The notes below the pieces were generated by a model. It saw nothing but the letters and a program-made list of their open reading frames with translations. It was not told the DNA's origin and did not search any database. Source: Anaerotalea alkaliphila (GTDB taxonomy: Bacteria; Bacillota; Clostridia; Lachnospirales; Vallitaleaceae). From it: 38,244 bases of DNA. The stretch lies in contig NZ_JAAEEH010000029.1 of NCBI RefSeq assembly GCF_010179735.1, positions 1 to 38,244 on the forward strand, in the 5' to 3' direction. Positions 1-8,139 of the stretch are shown in pieces (position 1 is the first letter of the stretch; each line of letters opens with the position of its first letter). Both the position numbers and the translations under genes were made by a program.

Positions 1-1
1 T

Positions 2-125
2 CTACCTTTCTGATAGCGGCCACCTCGATGTATTGTATTTTGTCGCATGAGGTTCATTGTACACCATGACCGGAAGTGGGACATAATCATTTGCGTTACA
101 ATAGGACATTATCATATGTGAATCA
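2..125 (-). mobile_element. Terminus of an insertion sequence, IS21-like, cut by the window edge
   Basis: This stretch is identical in inverted orientation to the right edge of the window. The likely outer terminus is the CA at 124-125 (TG...CA ends), with the element running off the window to the left. Two copies of ATGATWATGTCC lie about 25 bp apart just inside the end. Repeated internal binding sites near each tip are typical of the IS21 family, so that family is inferred; no transposase gene is visible to confirm it. Confidence 0.6.
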
Positions 126-155
126 GATATTTTAACCGTGGACACAAATGGTTGT

Positions 156-183
156 TTGACATTTCCAGCCCACATGTTATAAT
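156..183 (+). promoter_or_regulatory. Promoter of the DUF1292 gene
   Basis: TTGACA at 156-161 and TATAAT at 178-183 are separated by 16 bp, and a TG at 175-176 gives an extended -10. This is a near-perfect housekeeping sigma promoter. Transcription would start near 190, so the mRNA begins almost directly with the hairpin at 193-220. Confidence 0.8.
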
Positions 184-192
184 AACCCTATC

Positions 193-220
193 CGGCCTGG
201 TCCCTATTGGGCCCCGGCCG
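193..220 (+). other. 5'-UTR stem-loop ahead of the DUF1292 gene
   Basis: The arms CGGCC and GGCCG, followed inward by GG/CC and CCC/GGG pairs with two mismatches, close on a TATT loop. It sits at the very 5' end of the predicted transcript, about 20 nt before the AAAGGAG ribosome-binding site. A 5'-stabilising role is inferred. Confidence 0.5.
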
Positions 221-245
221 AAATAAATTCAAAGGAGAATAGGAT

Positions 246-638
246 ATGGCTGAAGATAAAATCCATGGTTGCGGTTGCGGCGACGACGATTGCACGGACG
301 AGGGTTGCGATTGCGGCGACGCAGGCTGCTCCGACGAGGGTTGCGGTTGCGGACACGACCATGACCATCCTTACCAGAAGATCAGCTTGACGCTGGACGA
401 CGACACCACGGAGGAATGTTCCGTCCTGGGCATCTTCGATGTGGAGGAACAGAGCTACATCGCCCTCCTGCCGGACAATTCCGACAACGTGCTCCTCTAC
501 AGGTACTCCGAGGAAGAGTCGACCCCCAATCTGGAGAACATTGAAAGCGACGCCGAATTCGAGCTGGTCTCCTCCACCTTCCTCAGCCTGATCGAGGAAG
601 AGGGCGACGAAGAATACGAAGAGGACGAAGAAGTATAA
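246..638 (+). CDS. DUF1292 protein with Cys/His-rich N-terminal metal-binding-like head
   Basis: 130 aa. Residues about 43-110 match the DUF1292 (YrzB-type) family, acidic proteins of unknown function widespread in Bacillota. The first 42 residues are unusual: 8 Cys (9, 11, 16, 21, 23, 28, 33, 35) and 4 His (7, 37, 39, 41) lie in a 12-residue repeat of the form CxCG..xCxDEG that ends in HDHDH. The tail is strongly acidic. The start is supported by AAAGGAG eight bases upstream and by the promoter at 156-183. In many Firmicutes yrzB lies next to alaS and yqgF; here it stands alone between an IS end and a convergent terminator. Metal binding is inferred from composition only. Confidence 0.85.
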   Translation: MAEDKIHGCGCGDDDCTDEGCDCGDAGCSDEGCGCGHDHDHPYQKISLTLDDDTTEECSVLGIFDVEEQSYIALLPDNSDNVLLYRYSEEESTPNLENIESDAEFELVSSTFLSLIEEEGDEEYEEDEEV

Positions 639-641
639 TTC

Positions 642-685
642 AAAAAAGAGGATCCACCCTTCAACCGGGTTGGATCCTCTTTTTT
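642..685. terminator. Bidirectional intrinsic terminator between DUF1292 gene and yqgN
   Basis: A long stem (AAAAGAGGATCCA-type arms plus CCC/GGG) carries an A-run on the left and a T-run on the right, so it can end transcripts from both sides. The yqgN stop codon (661-663) lies in the loop, so the terminator doubles as the last codons of yqgN. Confidence 0.85.
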
Positions 686-1236
686 GGCGTAAGGACAACA
701 TCCATGGGGATGTCGAAGGGTTCCGCCGGGATTTCGGGGAAGAGCTGGAAGTCATAGGCCAGGGCGATCCAAGCCAGCCTGTGGGGGTGGGCCTGCAGAT
801 AGCGGTCGTAATAGCCGCCGCCGTAGCCCAGGCGGTTTCCCCGGGGGTCGAAGGCCAGTCCCGGCACCACCACCAGGGTGTTCCGGTCCGGGACGGCAGG
901 TTCCCCCTCCCCAGCAGGTTCCAGCACCCCGAAGGGGGACCGGACGAAGCCCTCCAGCCCTTCGATTGCATAAAATTCCATCCGCTGCTTGTCCAGGACC
1001 CGGGGGCAGCAGACTTCCTTCCCGTCCGCCAGGGCGGTGCGGATCAGCAGGTCGGTCTGTACCTCCCCAGGCATGGAACGGTAGACAAGGATCCTACCGG
1101 CGCTTTGGTAGCAGACTTCCGCAAGGATCCTGCGGACCAGAAGGCCGCTTTCCTCCTGGAGTCGGCTGGCACCCATGCCTTTCCGGATCCCAAGGACCTC
1201 CCTCCGCAACTCCCTTTTCCCCAAGGGAGGCCTCAC
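661..1236 (-). CDS. yqgN: 5-formyltetrahydrofolate cyclo-ligase
   Basis: 191 aa, the usual length of the MTHFS/YgfA family. The enzyme uses ATP to close 5-formyl-THF to 5,10-methenyl-THF and so returns it to the one-carbon pool. The family signature is clear near the C-terminus: NRLGYGGGYYDRYL followed by FDIPMDVVLTP. The N-terminal KRELRREVLGIRKGM pattern also fits. The start is a GTG whose bases overlap the proB stop (GTGA at 1233-1236), with no clear Shine-Dalgarno, so translational coupling to proB is likely. The gene ends inside the loop of the bidirectional terminator. Identification is firm; the start is reasonably sure. Confidence 0.9.
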   Translation of the reverse strand: MRPPLGKRELRREVLGIRKGMGASRLQEESGLLVRRILAEVCYQSAGRILVYRSMPGEVQTDLLIRTALADGKEVCCPRVLDKQRMEFYAIEGLEGFVRSPFGVLEPAGEGEPAVPDRNTLVVVPGLAFDPRGNRLGYGGGYYDRYLQAHPHRLAWIALAYDFQLFPEIPAEPFDIPMDVVLTPKKRIQPG

Positions 1237-2039
1237 TGGAGGACCGGGGCCTTGAACAGGGTACCCAGGTCTTCCCCATGGACAATCCGGCTCAGCACAT
1301 GGTCCGTGTCCGCATGGGAGATGACCATGTCGATGCCGGACTCGTTGGCGATCTTGGCGGCCAGGATCTTGGTGATCATCCCTCCCGTCCCTACGCTGGA
1401 ATTGGATCCGGATGCCATATGCTCCACCCGCTCGTCGATGGCGTCCACATGGGAGATGATCCGCGCGTCCTCGTGGAGGTTGGGGTTCTTGTCGTACAGT
1501 CCGTCGATGTCGGAAAGCAGGATCAGCAGGTCCGCTTCCACGAGGGTCGCGACGATGGCGGACAGGGTGTCGTTGTCCCCGAATTCGATCTCCTCCGTGG
1601 CCACCGTGTCGTTTTCGTTCACCACGGGGATGGCCCCGTAGGCCAGCAGGGATTTGAAGGTGTTCACTACGTTCTGCTTGCGCTTGGCGTTTTCCACGAT
1701 GTCCTTGGTGATCAGCAGCTGGCCGGCCACGTGGTTGTACTCCCGGAAGAGTTTCTGGTACAACATCATCAGGGAGGCCTGTCCCACCGCCGCGACAGCC
1801 TGTTTCCCTTCCAGTTCCATGGGCTTCTTCTCCAGGTTCAGGGCGCTCAGCCCCACCGCAACCGCACCGGAAGTCACGACGATGACTTCCTTGCCGCTGT
1901 TCTTAAGGTCCGCAACCTGACGGACGAAACGCTCCAGTTTGGACAGGCTGATCTTGCCTGTGTTCGCATGGGTCAGGGAGGAAGATCCGATCTTCACCAC
2001 GATCCTTGTCTTCCCTTGAAGATACCTTCTGTCTCGCAT
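1233..2039 (-). CDS. proB: Glutamate 5-kinase, short form without PUA domain
   Basis: 268 aa. It phosphorylates glutamate to gamma-glutamyl phosphate, the first step of proline synthesis. Amino-acid-kinase features are present: KIGSSSLT at residues 16-23, VTSGAVAVG, PVVNENDTV, FGDNDTLSA and LLSDIDGLYDKNP. The protein ends at the kinase domain. The C-terminal PUA domain of the E. coli enzyme is absent, as in some Firmicutes. I chose the ATG at 2039, which follows GGAGCGGGA. The longer reading to 2105 has no ribosome-binding site and would run through the 5'-UTR hairpin. proA, the usual partner, is not in the window. Confidence 0.92.
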   Translation of the reverse strand: MRDRRYLQGKTRIVVKIGSSSLTHANTGKISLSKLERFVRQVADLKNSGKEVIVVTSGAVAVGLSALNLEKKPMELEGKQAVAAVGQASLMMLYQKLFREYNHVAGQLLITKDIVENAKRKQNVVNTFKSLLAYGAIPVVNENDTVATEEIEFGDNDTLSAIVATLVEADLLILLSDIDGLYDKNPNLHEDARIISHVDAIDERVEHMASGSNSSVGTGGMITKILAAKIANESGIDMVISHADTDHVLSRIVHGEDLGTLFKAPVLQ

Positions 2040-2056
2040 ATTCCCGCTCCAATCTT

Positions 2057-2091
2057 GAAAAGGAAGCTCCTGTCGCCAGGGCTTCCCTTTC
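2057..2091 (-). other. Strong 5'-UTR stem-loop of proB
   Basis: An 11-bp outer stem (2057-2067 with 2081-2091, one G-U) continues after a single bulged base into a 4-bp CCTG/CAGG stem closed by a four-base loop. It lies between the predicted start of transcription (about 2103) and the proB Shine-Dalgarno. There is no T-run, so it is not a simple terminator. Confidence 0.55.
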
Positions 2092-2109
2092 CATAAGTTC
2101 TGCACTATG

Positions 2110-2138
2110 ATTTTACCTTATTTTTTCTCCGGATGCAA
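2110..2138 (-). promoter_or_regulatory. Promoter of proB-yqgN
   Basis: On the minus strand TTGCAT (2133-2138) is 17 bp from TAAAAT (2110-2115). It lies in the gap after the DUF4349 gene and separates proB-yqgN from the genes upstream. No terminator was seen before it, so some read-through is possible. Confidence 0.6.
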
Positions 2139-2147
2139 GCGGAGCGG

Positions 2148-3161
2148 TCATTCCTTTTTCTCCCGGTCCGGTCCCTCCACAGGGGGATGCGCAAGGGAAT
2201 GCCGGCCCCTCCATCTCCTGTAGAGCTTGGAGACCGGAACGGCTACCAGCGCCAGGAAGGCCAGGATCACCAGGTAGGGGATGTTGACCACAAGGAAGAC
2301 GAACAGGTCCACAAAGAAGGTGCCCACATCCTTGGCCGCATTGAGGAAGCCGGTGGAGATCCGCTCCCAGACCGTGACCGGCGTCTGCTGGATTTCCGTA
2401 GGCCGGATCACCTCAATCAGCTGCAGCTGCACGGTGCCGAAACGCACCCTGTTCTCCAGGTTCCGCAGCTCGGCGGTGTTCGTTTCTATCCTGTAGCGCA
2501 CATCCGCCAGTTCCCGTTCCAGCTCAAGCACGTACTGGAGCTCGTCCGCTTCCGCCAGGATGGCCAGGAGCCTTTCCTCCTGCATCTGCAGGCTCTTCAG
2601 GCGGGCCTCCAGGTCCACCACCTGGGTGGTCACGTCCTGCCGGTTCACGCTGGTGTTGATCGTGTTGCCCAGGGATTTGAGCTCCTCCACGAAGGTGGAG
2701 AATCCCGTCACAGGAATCCGGATGGTGTAGCTGCCCCTCCGGCTCTGGTAGCGGTTCCCTTGCTGCAGGATTCCGATGCCGTCCACGTTGGACCATTCCA
2801 CATATCCCTGGTAGGCGCCCACCAGCGCCATCATCTGCCCTTCCGTCTCCAGGAAGGTGGTGGTTTCCAGCTGGATGCTCACGTTCTCGATCATCTTCCG
2901 GTCGGAAGGCAGCTGGGCGATGTCCGTTCCCTGTGCCTGGCCCGTTTCCTCCTTGGAGGTTTCGCCTCTCCCGAACTCGCCGTCCGAAACCGACTCGTTG
3001 TAGTAGCCTTCCGCCGGTGCGGCTCCGCCCGTAGAGCTGCCCGTGTCCATCGCCGGAGATTCCTTCCTGCTTCCGCAGGCGCTGGCCAGCACAATCCCCG
3101 TCAGCAGCAGGACCAGCAGCATCCGGCCCGTCCTTTTCCTGTTCCCTCTACTCCTTTTCAT
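2148..3161 (-). CDS. DUF4349 domain lipoprotein
   Basis: 337 aa. The N-terminus is basic, then hydrophobic (residues about 14-27), ending in a lipobox-like ASAC with Cys29, so it is probably a lipoprotein. The middle (about 85-270) matches DUF4349: a beta-rich part, then the coiled-coil stretch LQMQEERLLAILAEAD. Near residues 285-315 lies a single membrane helix, followed by a basic tail. Function is unknown. The start at 3161 is preferred because GGAGG lies nine bases before it; the ATG three codons earlier directly abuts the GGAGG. It overlaps the end of the upstream flavoprotein gene by 14 bp, consistent with one operon. Confidence 0.8.
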   Translation of the reverse strand: MKRSRGNRKRTGRMLLVLLLTGIVLASACGSRKESPAMDTGSSTGGAAPAEGYYNESVSDGEFGRGETSKEETGQAQGTDIAQLPSDRKMIENVSIQLETTTFLETEGQMMALVGAYQGYVEWSNVDGIGILQQGNRYQSRRGSYTIRIPVTGFSTFVEELKSLGNTINTSVNRQDVTTQVVDLEARLKSLQMQEERLLAILAEADELQYVLELERELADVRYRIETNTAELRNLENRVRFGTVQLQLIEVIRPTEIQQTPVTVWERISTGFLNAAKDVGTFFVDLFVFLVVNIPYLVILAFLALVAVPVSKLYRRWRGRHSLAHPPVEGPDREKKE

Positions 3162-4815
3162 CACAACCATCCTCCCTTTCTTTTAATCCATATCCCTTGG
3201 ACGACGGAAGGGCAGAATAAGTTCCCGCCAGGACGGATTCCGCCACCTTGATCCCATCCATGGCGGCGGACATGATGCCCCCGGCATAACCGGCCCCTTC
3301 CCCGCAAGGGAAGAGTCCCCGCACCGGGCTTTCGCAGTTCTCCCCCCGGAGGATCCGGACCGGAGAGCTGCTCCTGGTTTCCACCCCCGTCAGCACCGCA
3401 TCCTTCCGGGCGAAGCCACGGATCTTCCGGTCGAAGACAGGCAGGGCTTCCTTCAGGGCTTCGGCCACATAGGGCGGAAGGCACCGGTTCAGGTCGGCGA
3501 AGGAGGTCCTTCCCTTGGTGTTCGGCTGCACTTCCCCGAACCCTTCGGAGACCTTCCCCTCCAGGAAGTCCCCCAGGAGTTGGACGGGAAGGGAATGGTT
3601 TCCGCCCCCCAGGTGGAAAGCCTTCTGCTCCCACTCCCGCTGGAAGGCCACGCCCGCCAGCACGTCCGTGCCGGGAAAATCCTCGGGATGGACGCTGGCC
3701 AGAAGGGCACTGTTGGCGTTACGTGCCCCACGGTTGAAATAGCTCATGCCGTTGCAGACCACACCCCCAGGTTCCGAAGAGCTGTTCACCACGAATCCCC
3801 CCGGGCACATGCAGAAGGTGTAGACCCCACGGCCGTTGGCCGCATGGTGGGAAAGCTTGTACTCCGCCACCGGGAGGTGGGGGTGGGCGAAATCGCTTCC
3901 GTACTGGCTTCTGGAGATCATCTCCTGGGGATGTTCGATCCTAAGCCCCACCGCAAAGGCTTTCCGTTCCATGGGGATTCCCCGGGCAGCCAGGGCGGCG
4001 AAGGTGTCCCGGGCGCTGTGCCCGATGGCAAGCACCACCGCCCTGGTCCGGACCTCTTCCCCTCCCCCCAGGAGGACGCCGGAAACCCGCCCCTCCTCCA
4101 ACAGGACGTCCTCCACCTTGGTCTGGAAACGGAATTCTCCACCCAGGCCGATGATTTTCTGCCGCAGGGAAGCCACAACCCCCAGCAGCCGGTCCGTGCC
4201 TATGTGGGGTTTGGCCATGGTGCCGATCTCTTCGGGAGCCCCGGCCTCCAGAAGGACCTCCAGGACCTTTTCCTTGCGCAGGGAGGGGTCCTTCACGCCG
4301 GTGTTCAGCTTGCCGTCGGAATAGGTCCCCGCACCCCCTTCCCCGAACTGGATGTTGGATTCCGGCTGGAGGGGTCCCCCTCCGAAGAAGGCCTCCACAT
4401 CCTTGTGCCTTTCCTCCACCGGCTTCCCCCGCTCCAGGACCAGGGGCCGGGCGCCGCAACTGGCCAGGATGTAGGCCGCGAACAGGCCGGCCGGGCCGGC
4501 GCCCACCACCACTGGCGGATACTCGAAGCGGCCGGCGGGAGGCAGCCTGTATGACTTGCAAGGCGCCACCTTCAGTTCCCCCCGCTCCAGCCTCTTCTTC
4601 AGCCTTCCCTGGAGGAGGCTGTCCTCCAGTTCCACCAGGATATTGTATACGATCAGGATCTGTCCGGCCTTCCGGGCGTCCACCGCCTTTTTGGCGATGG
4701 TCCAGCTGGCGGCTTCCCCGGAGGCCAGCCCCAGCTTCTTCCGGATGGCCTCCTCCAGGTCCTTGTCCCCATGCTCCAAGGGCATTTTGATTTGTTCCAG
4801 CAACAGCGTCGTCAT
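3148..4815 (-). CDS. COG2509-type NAD(FAD)-utilising dehydrogenase, uncharacterised
   Basis: 555 aa. The first 100 residues form the small lead domain of this family (DARKAGQILIVYNI, then a basic stretch). The FAD-binding motif GAGPAG follows at 105-110, then the signatures VLERGKPVEERHKDVEAF, FGEGGAGTYSDGKLNTG and AIGHSARDT. The C-terminal part, with FPCGEGAGYAGGIMSAAMDG, is the usual flavin-closing motif. The substrate of the family is not established. Translation starts at the ATG at 4815 behind GGGAGGAACT; a longer reading would overlap the upstream gene and lacks a ribosome-binding site. It is followed by, and overlaps, the DUF4349 gene. Confidence 0.88.
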   Translation of the reverse strand: MTTLLLEQIKMPLEHGDKDLEEAIRKKLGLASGEAASWTIAKKAVDARKAGQILIVYNILVELEDSLLQGRLKKRLERGELKVAPCKSYRLPPAGRFEYPPVVVGAGPAGLFAAYILASCGARPLVLERGKPVEERHKDVEAFFGGGPLQPESNIQFGEGGAGTYSDGKLNTGVKDPSLRKEKVLEVLLEAGAPEEIGTMAKPHIGTDRLLGVVASLRQKIIGLGGEFRFQTKVEDVLLEEGRVSGVLLGGGEEVRTRAVVLAIGHSARDTFAALAARGIPMERKAFAVGLRIEHPQEMISRSQYGSDFAHPHLPVAEYKLSHHAANGRGVYTFCMCPGGFVVNSSSEPGGVVCNGMSYFNRGARNANSALLASVHPEDFPGTDVLAGVAFQREWEQKAFHLGGGNHSLPVQLLGDFLEGKVSEGFGEVQPNTKGRTSFADLNRCLPPYVAEALKEALPVFDRKIRGFARKDAVLTGVETRSSSPVRILRGENCESPVRGLFPCGEGAGYAGGIMSAAMDGIKVAESVLAGTYSALPSSKGYGLKEREDGCDEKE

Positions 4816-4837
4816 AGTTCCTCCCATTTCTTCCAGC

Positions 4838-6061
4838 TCAATACATCCGGCGTCCCACAACCGCTCCGGAGCTCCAGGCCCATTGCAGGTTGTAGCCGCC
4901 GCAGTCTCCGTCAAGGTCCAGGATTTCCCCGCAAAAATGCAGCCCGGGGACCAGGAGGGATTCCAGTGTCTCCCTGTCCACCTCCCTGCTGGAAACCCCT
5001 CCGGCGGTCACCTGGGAATGGTTGAAATCCATGGTGCCGACGGCCTCCATGGAGAGCCCCTTCAGCACCTGTCCCAGCCGTTCCCGGGCCGTCTTGTCCA
5101 CGTTGCAGGCCTTCCCCTCCGGATCCAGTCCGGCGGACTTCAGCAGGGGAAGGATCAGCTTCTGGTGCAGCATCCCCACCAGGCTCTCTCCGCAGGTCTT
5201 GTAGCCCAACCGGGAGAACCGGTCCGCCAAAAGGCTGTCCAAGGCCTCGGGCCCGTATTCCGGGCACAGGTCCAACCGGACGGGGGTGGAGAGTCCCCGC
5301 CGCTGCCGCTCCGCCACGATGCGGCCCAGCTGCAGCACCGGAGGTCCCGAGATTCCGTAGTCCGTGAAGAGGACCTCCCCGAACTCCTTCCGGAGGACCT
5401 TCCCTGCCCCATCCTCCGTCCAGACCAGGCAATCCGTTTTGGTGCCGGAAAGCCTCTTCAGGTGGGGGTAGTCCGTCCGCAGCTGGACGATGGCGGGGAA
5501 AGGTTCCACCAGGCTATGCCCCAATTCCTTGGCCAGACGGTATCCGGTGCCGGTGGATCCTAGGTTCGGATGGGAGAGTCCGCCGGTGGCAAGGACCAGT
5601 TTGTTCCCATAGTAGGTCCCCCCGGTGCCGAAGACCTTGAACCGTTCTCCAGCCTCCACCCTCTCCACCGTCTCCTCCAGCACCCGGACCACCTTCAGGC
5701 GGTCCAATTCCCTGGTGAGCAGCTCCACGATGCTGGTCGCCTGGAGGGAACGGGGATACAGTTTCCCTTCCCCCAGTTCCACGACCACCGCCCCCAGCCC
5801 CTGGAAAAAACCGATGGTTTCCTCCAGGTCGAACTGCCGGTAGACGGACTGGAAAAGCAGGGGCCCCCCGCTGTGGAAAAAGGACGGATCCATCTGCCGG
5901 TTGCTCAGGTTGCATCTTCCGTTTCCTGTGGCCATGACCTTCTTGCCCAGCTTTTCCTTCTGTTCCAGCAGGGTGGTCTTGGCTCCGTTCCTTGCGGCCA
6001 TGATGGCCGCCATCATGCCCGAGGCCCCGCCCCCGACGATGATCGTCTTGTCCCTAGCCAT
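4838..6061 (-). CDS. BaiN/HI0933-family flavoprotein (NAD(P)/FAD-dependent oxidoreductase)
   Basis: 407 aa, the normal size of the HI0933/YhiN family. The N-terminal Rossmann motif GGGASG is at residues 10-15, and the family hallmark KKVMATGNGRCNLSN lies near 40-54. The middle has LATGGLSHPNLGSTGTGY, and the C-terminus ends with ILDLDGDCGGYNLQWAWSSG. One clostridial relative (BaiN) has been linked to bile-acid dehydroxylation, but most members have no assigned substrate, so I give no specific reaction. AAAGGAGG lies eight bases before the ATG. It sits 22 bp upstream of the COG2509 gene, so two orphan flavoproteins are made together. Confidence 0.88.
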   Translation of the reverse strand: MARDKTIIVGGGASGMMAAIMAARNGAKTTLLEQKEKLGKKVMATGNGRCNLSNRQMDPSFFHSGGPLLFQSVYRQFDLEETIGFFQGLGAVVVELGEGKLYPRSLQATSIVELLTRELDRLKVVRVLEETVERVEAGERFKVFGTGGTYYGNKLVLATGGLSHPNLGSTGTGYRLAKELGHSLVEPFPAIVQLRTDYPHLKRLSGTKTDCLVWTEDGAGKVLRKEFGEVLFTDYGISGPPVLQLGRIVAERQRRGLSTPVRLDLCPEYGPEALDSLLADRFSRLGYKTCGESLVGMLHQKLILPLLKSAGLDPEGKACNVDKTARERLGQVLKGLSMEAVGTMDFNHSQVTAGGVSSREVDRETLESLLVPGLHFCGEILDLDGDCGGYNLQWAWSSGAVVGRRMY

Positions 6062-6077
6062 TCACGGCCTCCTTTCC

Positions 6078-7706
6078 TTACAAACGCGCAGGTGCAGCCA
6101 GCAGGCCGATCCTGCGCAGGAAGGGCGCCAGCTTGTGTCCTTTGGGAAGCTCCAGGACCTCCTCGTAGGTGAAGACCTTCGTCTTCAGCAGAAGTGTGGC
6201 ATACACCAGCCCAGCCACCGGCAGGGCCGCCAGCGTGCTCCAGGTGTTGCCTGCCCCCAACCCCATCAGCCCCTGGTAGGCCAGCCAGGAGACAATTCCC
6301 ATGCCCAGGGCGCTTGCCCCCGGCAGGATAAGGGATTTTTGCAGGTTCAACCCCAGGGGGTGGTGCCTGTGGATGGCCCGCAGGTTCAGCCAGGCGGAGG
6401 ACAGGGCGAAGATGATGTTGGTGATGACCGCCCCGTAGAGGTTCATGTCGAACACGTACAGGAGCAGGATGTTGAAGGCCACCTTGATCCCCAGGGATTT
6501 GGCCGAGGAGACCACCGGCACCCGCAACAGGTTCAGGCCTTGGAGGATGCCGATGGAGATGGTGGAGATGCCGAAAAAGACCACCGAAACGGAACCCAGC
6601 CGGAGAAGCGAAGCCGCCGTCTCCAGGTTCTCCGTTCCGAAGAGCATTTGCAGGATGGGTCTCGCCAGGACAAACAGCCCCACCGCCGACGGGATGGAGA
6701 AGAGCATGATGGTCCTGATGGCCTGGTCCACCTTGTTCCGGATGTCCTCCTTGTCCCCGCGGACCAACGAGGCGGTGATGCTGGGGATGGAAGCCGTGGC
6801 CAGGGCCGACGCGATGGAGACCGGTAGGGTGACCATCAGCTTGTACTTGCCGTTCAGGATCCCATACATGGTCACCGTGGTGGTGTTGTCGTATCCCTGG
6901 AACAGCAGGGCGTTCTGGAACATGACCATGTCCACCAGGTTGGTCATGTGGAAGGTGACCGTTCCGATGACCATGGGAACTGCGGTGAGCAGAATCACCT
7001 TCCAGTAGGAGAGCATCCTTCCCCTGTCGGAAACCGTATCCTTCTCCACCCTTCCCAGAATCCGTCCCCTGGCCATGGCGTAAACGCCTCCCAGCAGGAG
7101 GAGTCCGGCCAGGGCACCCACACCGGTACCCATGGTACCTCCGGAGGCTCCGTATTCCATCCCCTTCGTGACCAGGATGCCCGCCAGCACCAGGCTGAAG
7201 ACCGCATTGAACACCTGCTCCACGATTTGGGACAGGGCGGTGGGCATCATGGTGTTCATTCCTTGGAAATACCCCCTAAAGACCGCCATCAAGGCGAAAA
7301 TGAGCAGGGCTGGCGCAAGGGCCCGGATGGCATGGACGGAAAGGGGACTCCCGATCCGGTCGGCGGTCCAGGAAGCGCTGGCCCACAGCAGGACCGAGGA
7401 GACCGTTCCGATGAGCAGGCTCAAGGCAAGTCCCGCCCGGAAGATGAGATGGGCCTCCCTGTACTGGTGGCGTGTGTACCGGGCGGATACGATCTTGGAG
7501 ATGGCCGCCGGCAGCCCATAGGAGGAGATGATGAGGAAAAAGGTGTACAGGTCGAAGGAATTGCTGTAGTAGCCCATCCCCTCGTCCTTCAAAAGATGCA
7601 CCATGGGAATCCGGTAAGCGAATCCGATCAGGCGCACGATCAGGGATGCGGCGGCCAGGATGGCCCCCTGCATCACCAGGCTGTTGCGTTTTTTTGTCCG
7701 TTCCAT
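6078..7706 (-). CDS. MurJ/SpoVB/YtgP-family lipid flippase (MOP superfamily)
   Basis: 542 aa with about 14 hydrophobic segments. It belongs to the polysaccharide/peptidoglycan exporter branch of the MOP superfamily, which includes B. subtilis YtgP (a lipid II flippase) and SpoVB. Recognisable stretches are ASLIVRLIGFAYRIPMV at the start, SYGLPAAISKIVS, and VFRGYFQGMNTMMPTALSQI. It probably moves lipid-linked wall precursors across the membrane; lipid II versus spore cortex use cannot be decided here. The ATG at 7706 follows GAGG with six bases between and avoids overlap with cdd. The next gene upstream ends only 7 bp away, so the two are co-transcribed. Confidence 0.85.
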   Translation of the reverse strand: MERTKKRNSLVMQGAILAAASLIVRLIGFAYRIPMVHLLKDEGMGYYSNSFDLYTFFLIISSYGLPAAISKIVSARYTRHQYREAHLIFRAGLALSLLIGTVSSVLLWASASWTADRIGSPLSVHAIRALAPALLIFALMAVFRGYFQGMNTMMPTALSQIVEQVFNAVFSLVLAGILVTKGMEYGASGGTMGTGVGALAGLLLLGGVYAMARGRILGRVEKDTVSDRGRMLSYWKVILLTAVPMVIGTVTFHMTNLVDMVMFQNALLFQGYDNTTTVTMYGILNGKYKLMVTLPVSIASALATASIPSITASLVRGDKEDIRNKVDQAIRTIMLFSIPSAVGLFVLARPILQMLFGTENLETAASLLRLGSVSVVFFGISTISIGILQGLNLLRVPVVSSAKSLGIKVAFNILLLYVFDMNLYGAVITNIIFALSSAWLNLRAIHRHHPLGLNLQKSLILPGASALGMGIVSWLAYQGLMGLGAGNTWSTLAALPVAGLVYATLLLKTKVFTYEEVLELPKGHKLAPFLRRIGLLAAPARL

Positions 7707-7713
7707 GGAAACC

Positions 7714-8121
7714 TCATTCTTCTTCAGGCGTAAAGCGGTCAAAGCTGTTCGGCAGCAGGTCCCCTAGCCGGTAGGCATGGATCCCCTCCGGTCCATCCAC
7801 CAGGACCGTCCCGTCGGGTTCCATGAACTCGGCCAGGACCTGCCTGCAGATGCCGCAGGGAAAGAGCGGCTCCCCGGAGGAGCCCGCAATGGCGACCTTA
7901 AGGATCCCTTTTTCCCCCTCCGACACGGCCTTGAAGACGGCCGTCCGCTCCGCGCAGTTGGTCGCTCCGAAGGAAGCGTTCTCCACGTTGCAGCCGGTGA
8001 AAACCCTTCCGGAGGCGGTGGAAATGGCGGCCCCTACCCGGAACCGGGAATAAGGGGCGTAGGCCCGGTCCATGGCCCTGCGGGCCTGCTCCATCAGTTC
8101 CTCGTCTGTCATTGCACCCAT
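7714..8121 (-). CDS. cdd: Cytidine deaminase
   Basis: 135 aa, the size of the tetrameric bacterial enzyme. It deaminates cytidine and deoxycytidine in pyrimidine salvage. The zinc site is complete: Cys56-Ala-Glu58 (NCAERTAVFKA) and Pro-Cys89-Gly-Ile-Cys92. The N-terminal YAPYSRFRVGAA and CNVENASFG substrate-binding stretches are present. GGAGG lies six bases before the chosen ATG. In many Firmicutes cdd follows ybeY and dgkA and precedes era; here dgkA and era are missing and a flippase gene takes the downstream place. Confidence 0.96.
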   Translation of the reverse strand: MGAMTDEELMEQARRAMDRAYAPYSRFRVGAAISTASGRVFTGCNVENASFGATNCAERTAVFKAVSEGEKGILKVAIAGSSGEPLFPCGICRQVLAEFMEPDGTVLVDGPEGIHAYRLGDLLPNSFDRFTPEEE

Positions 8122-8139
8122 GGCGCACCTCCTTCCGGC

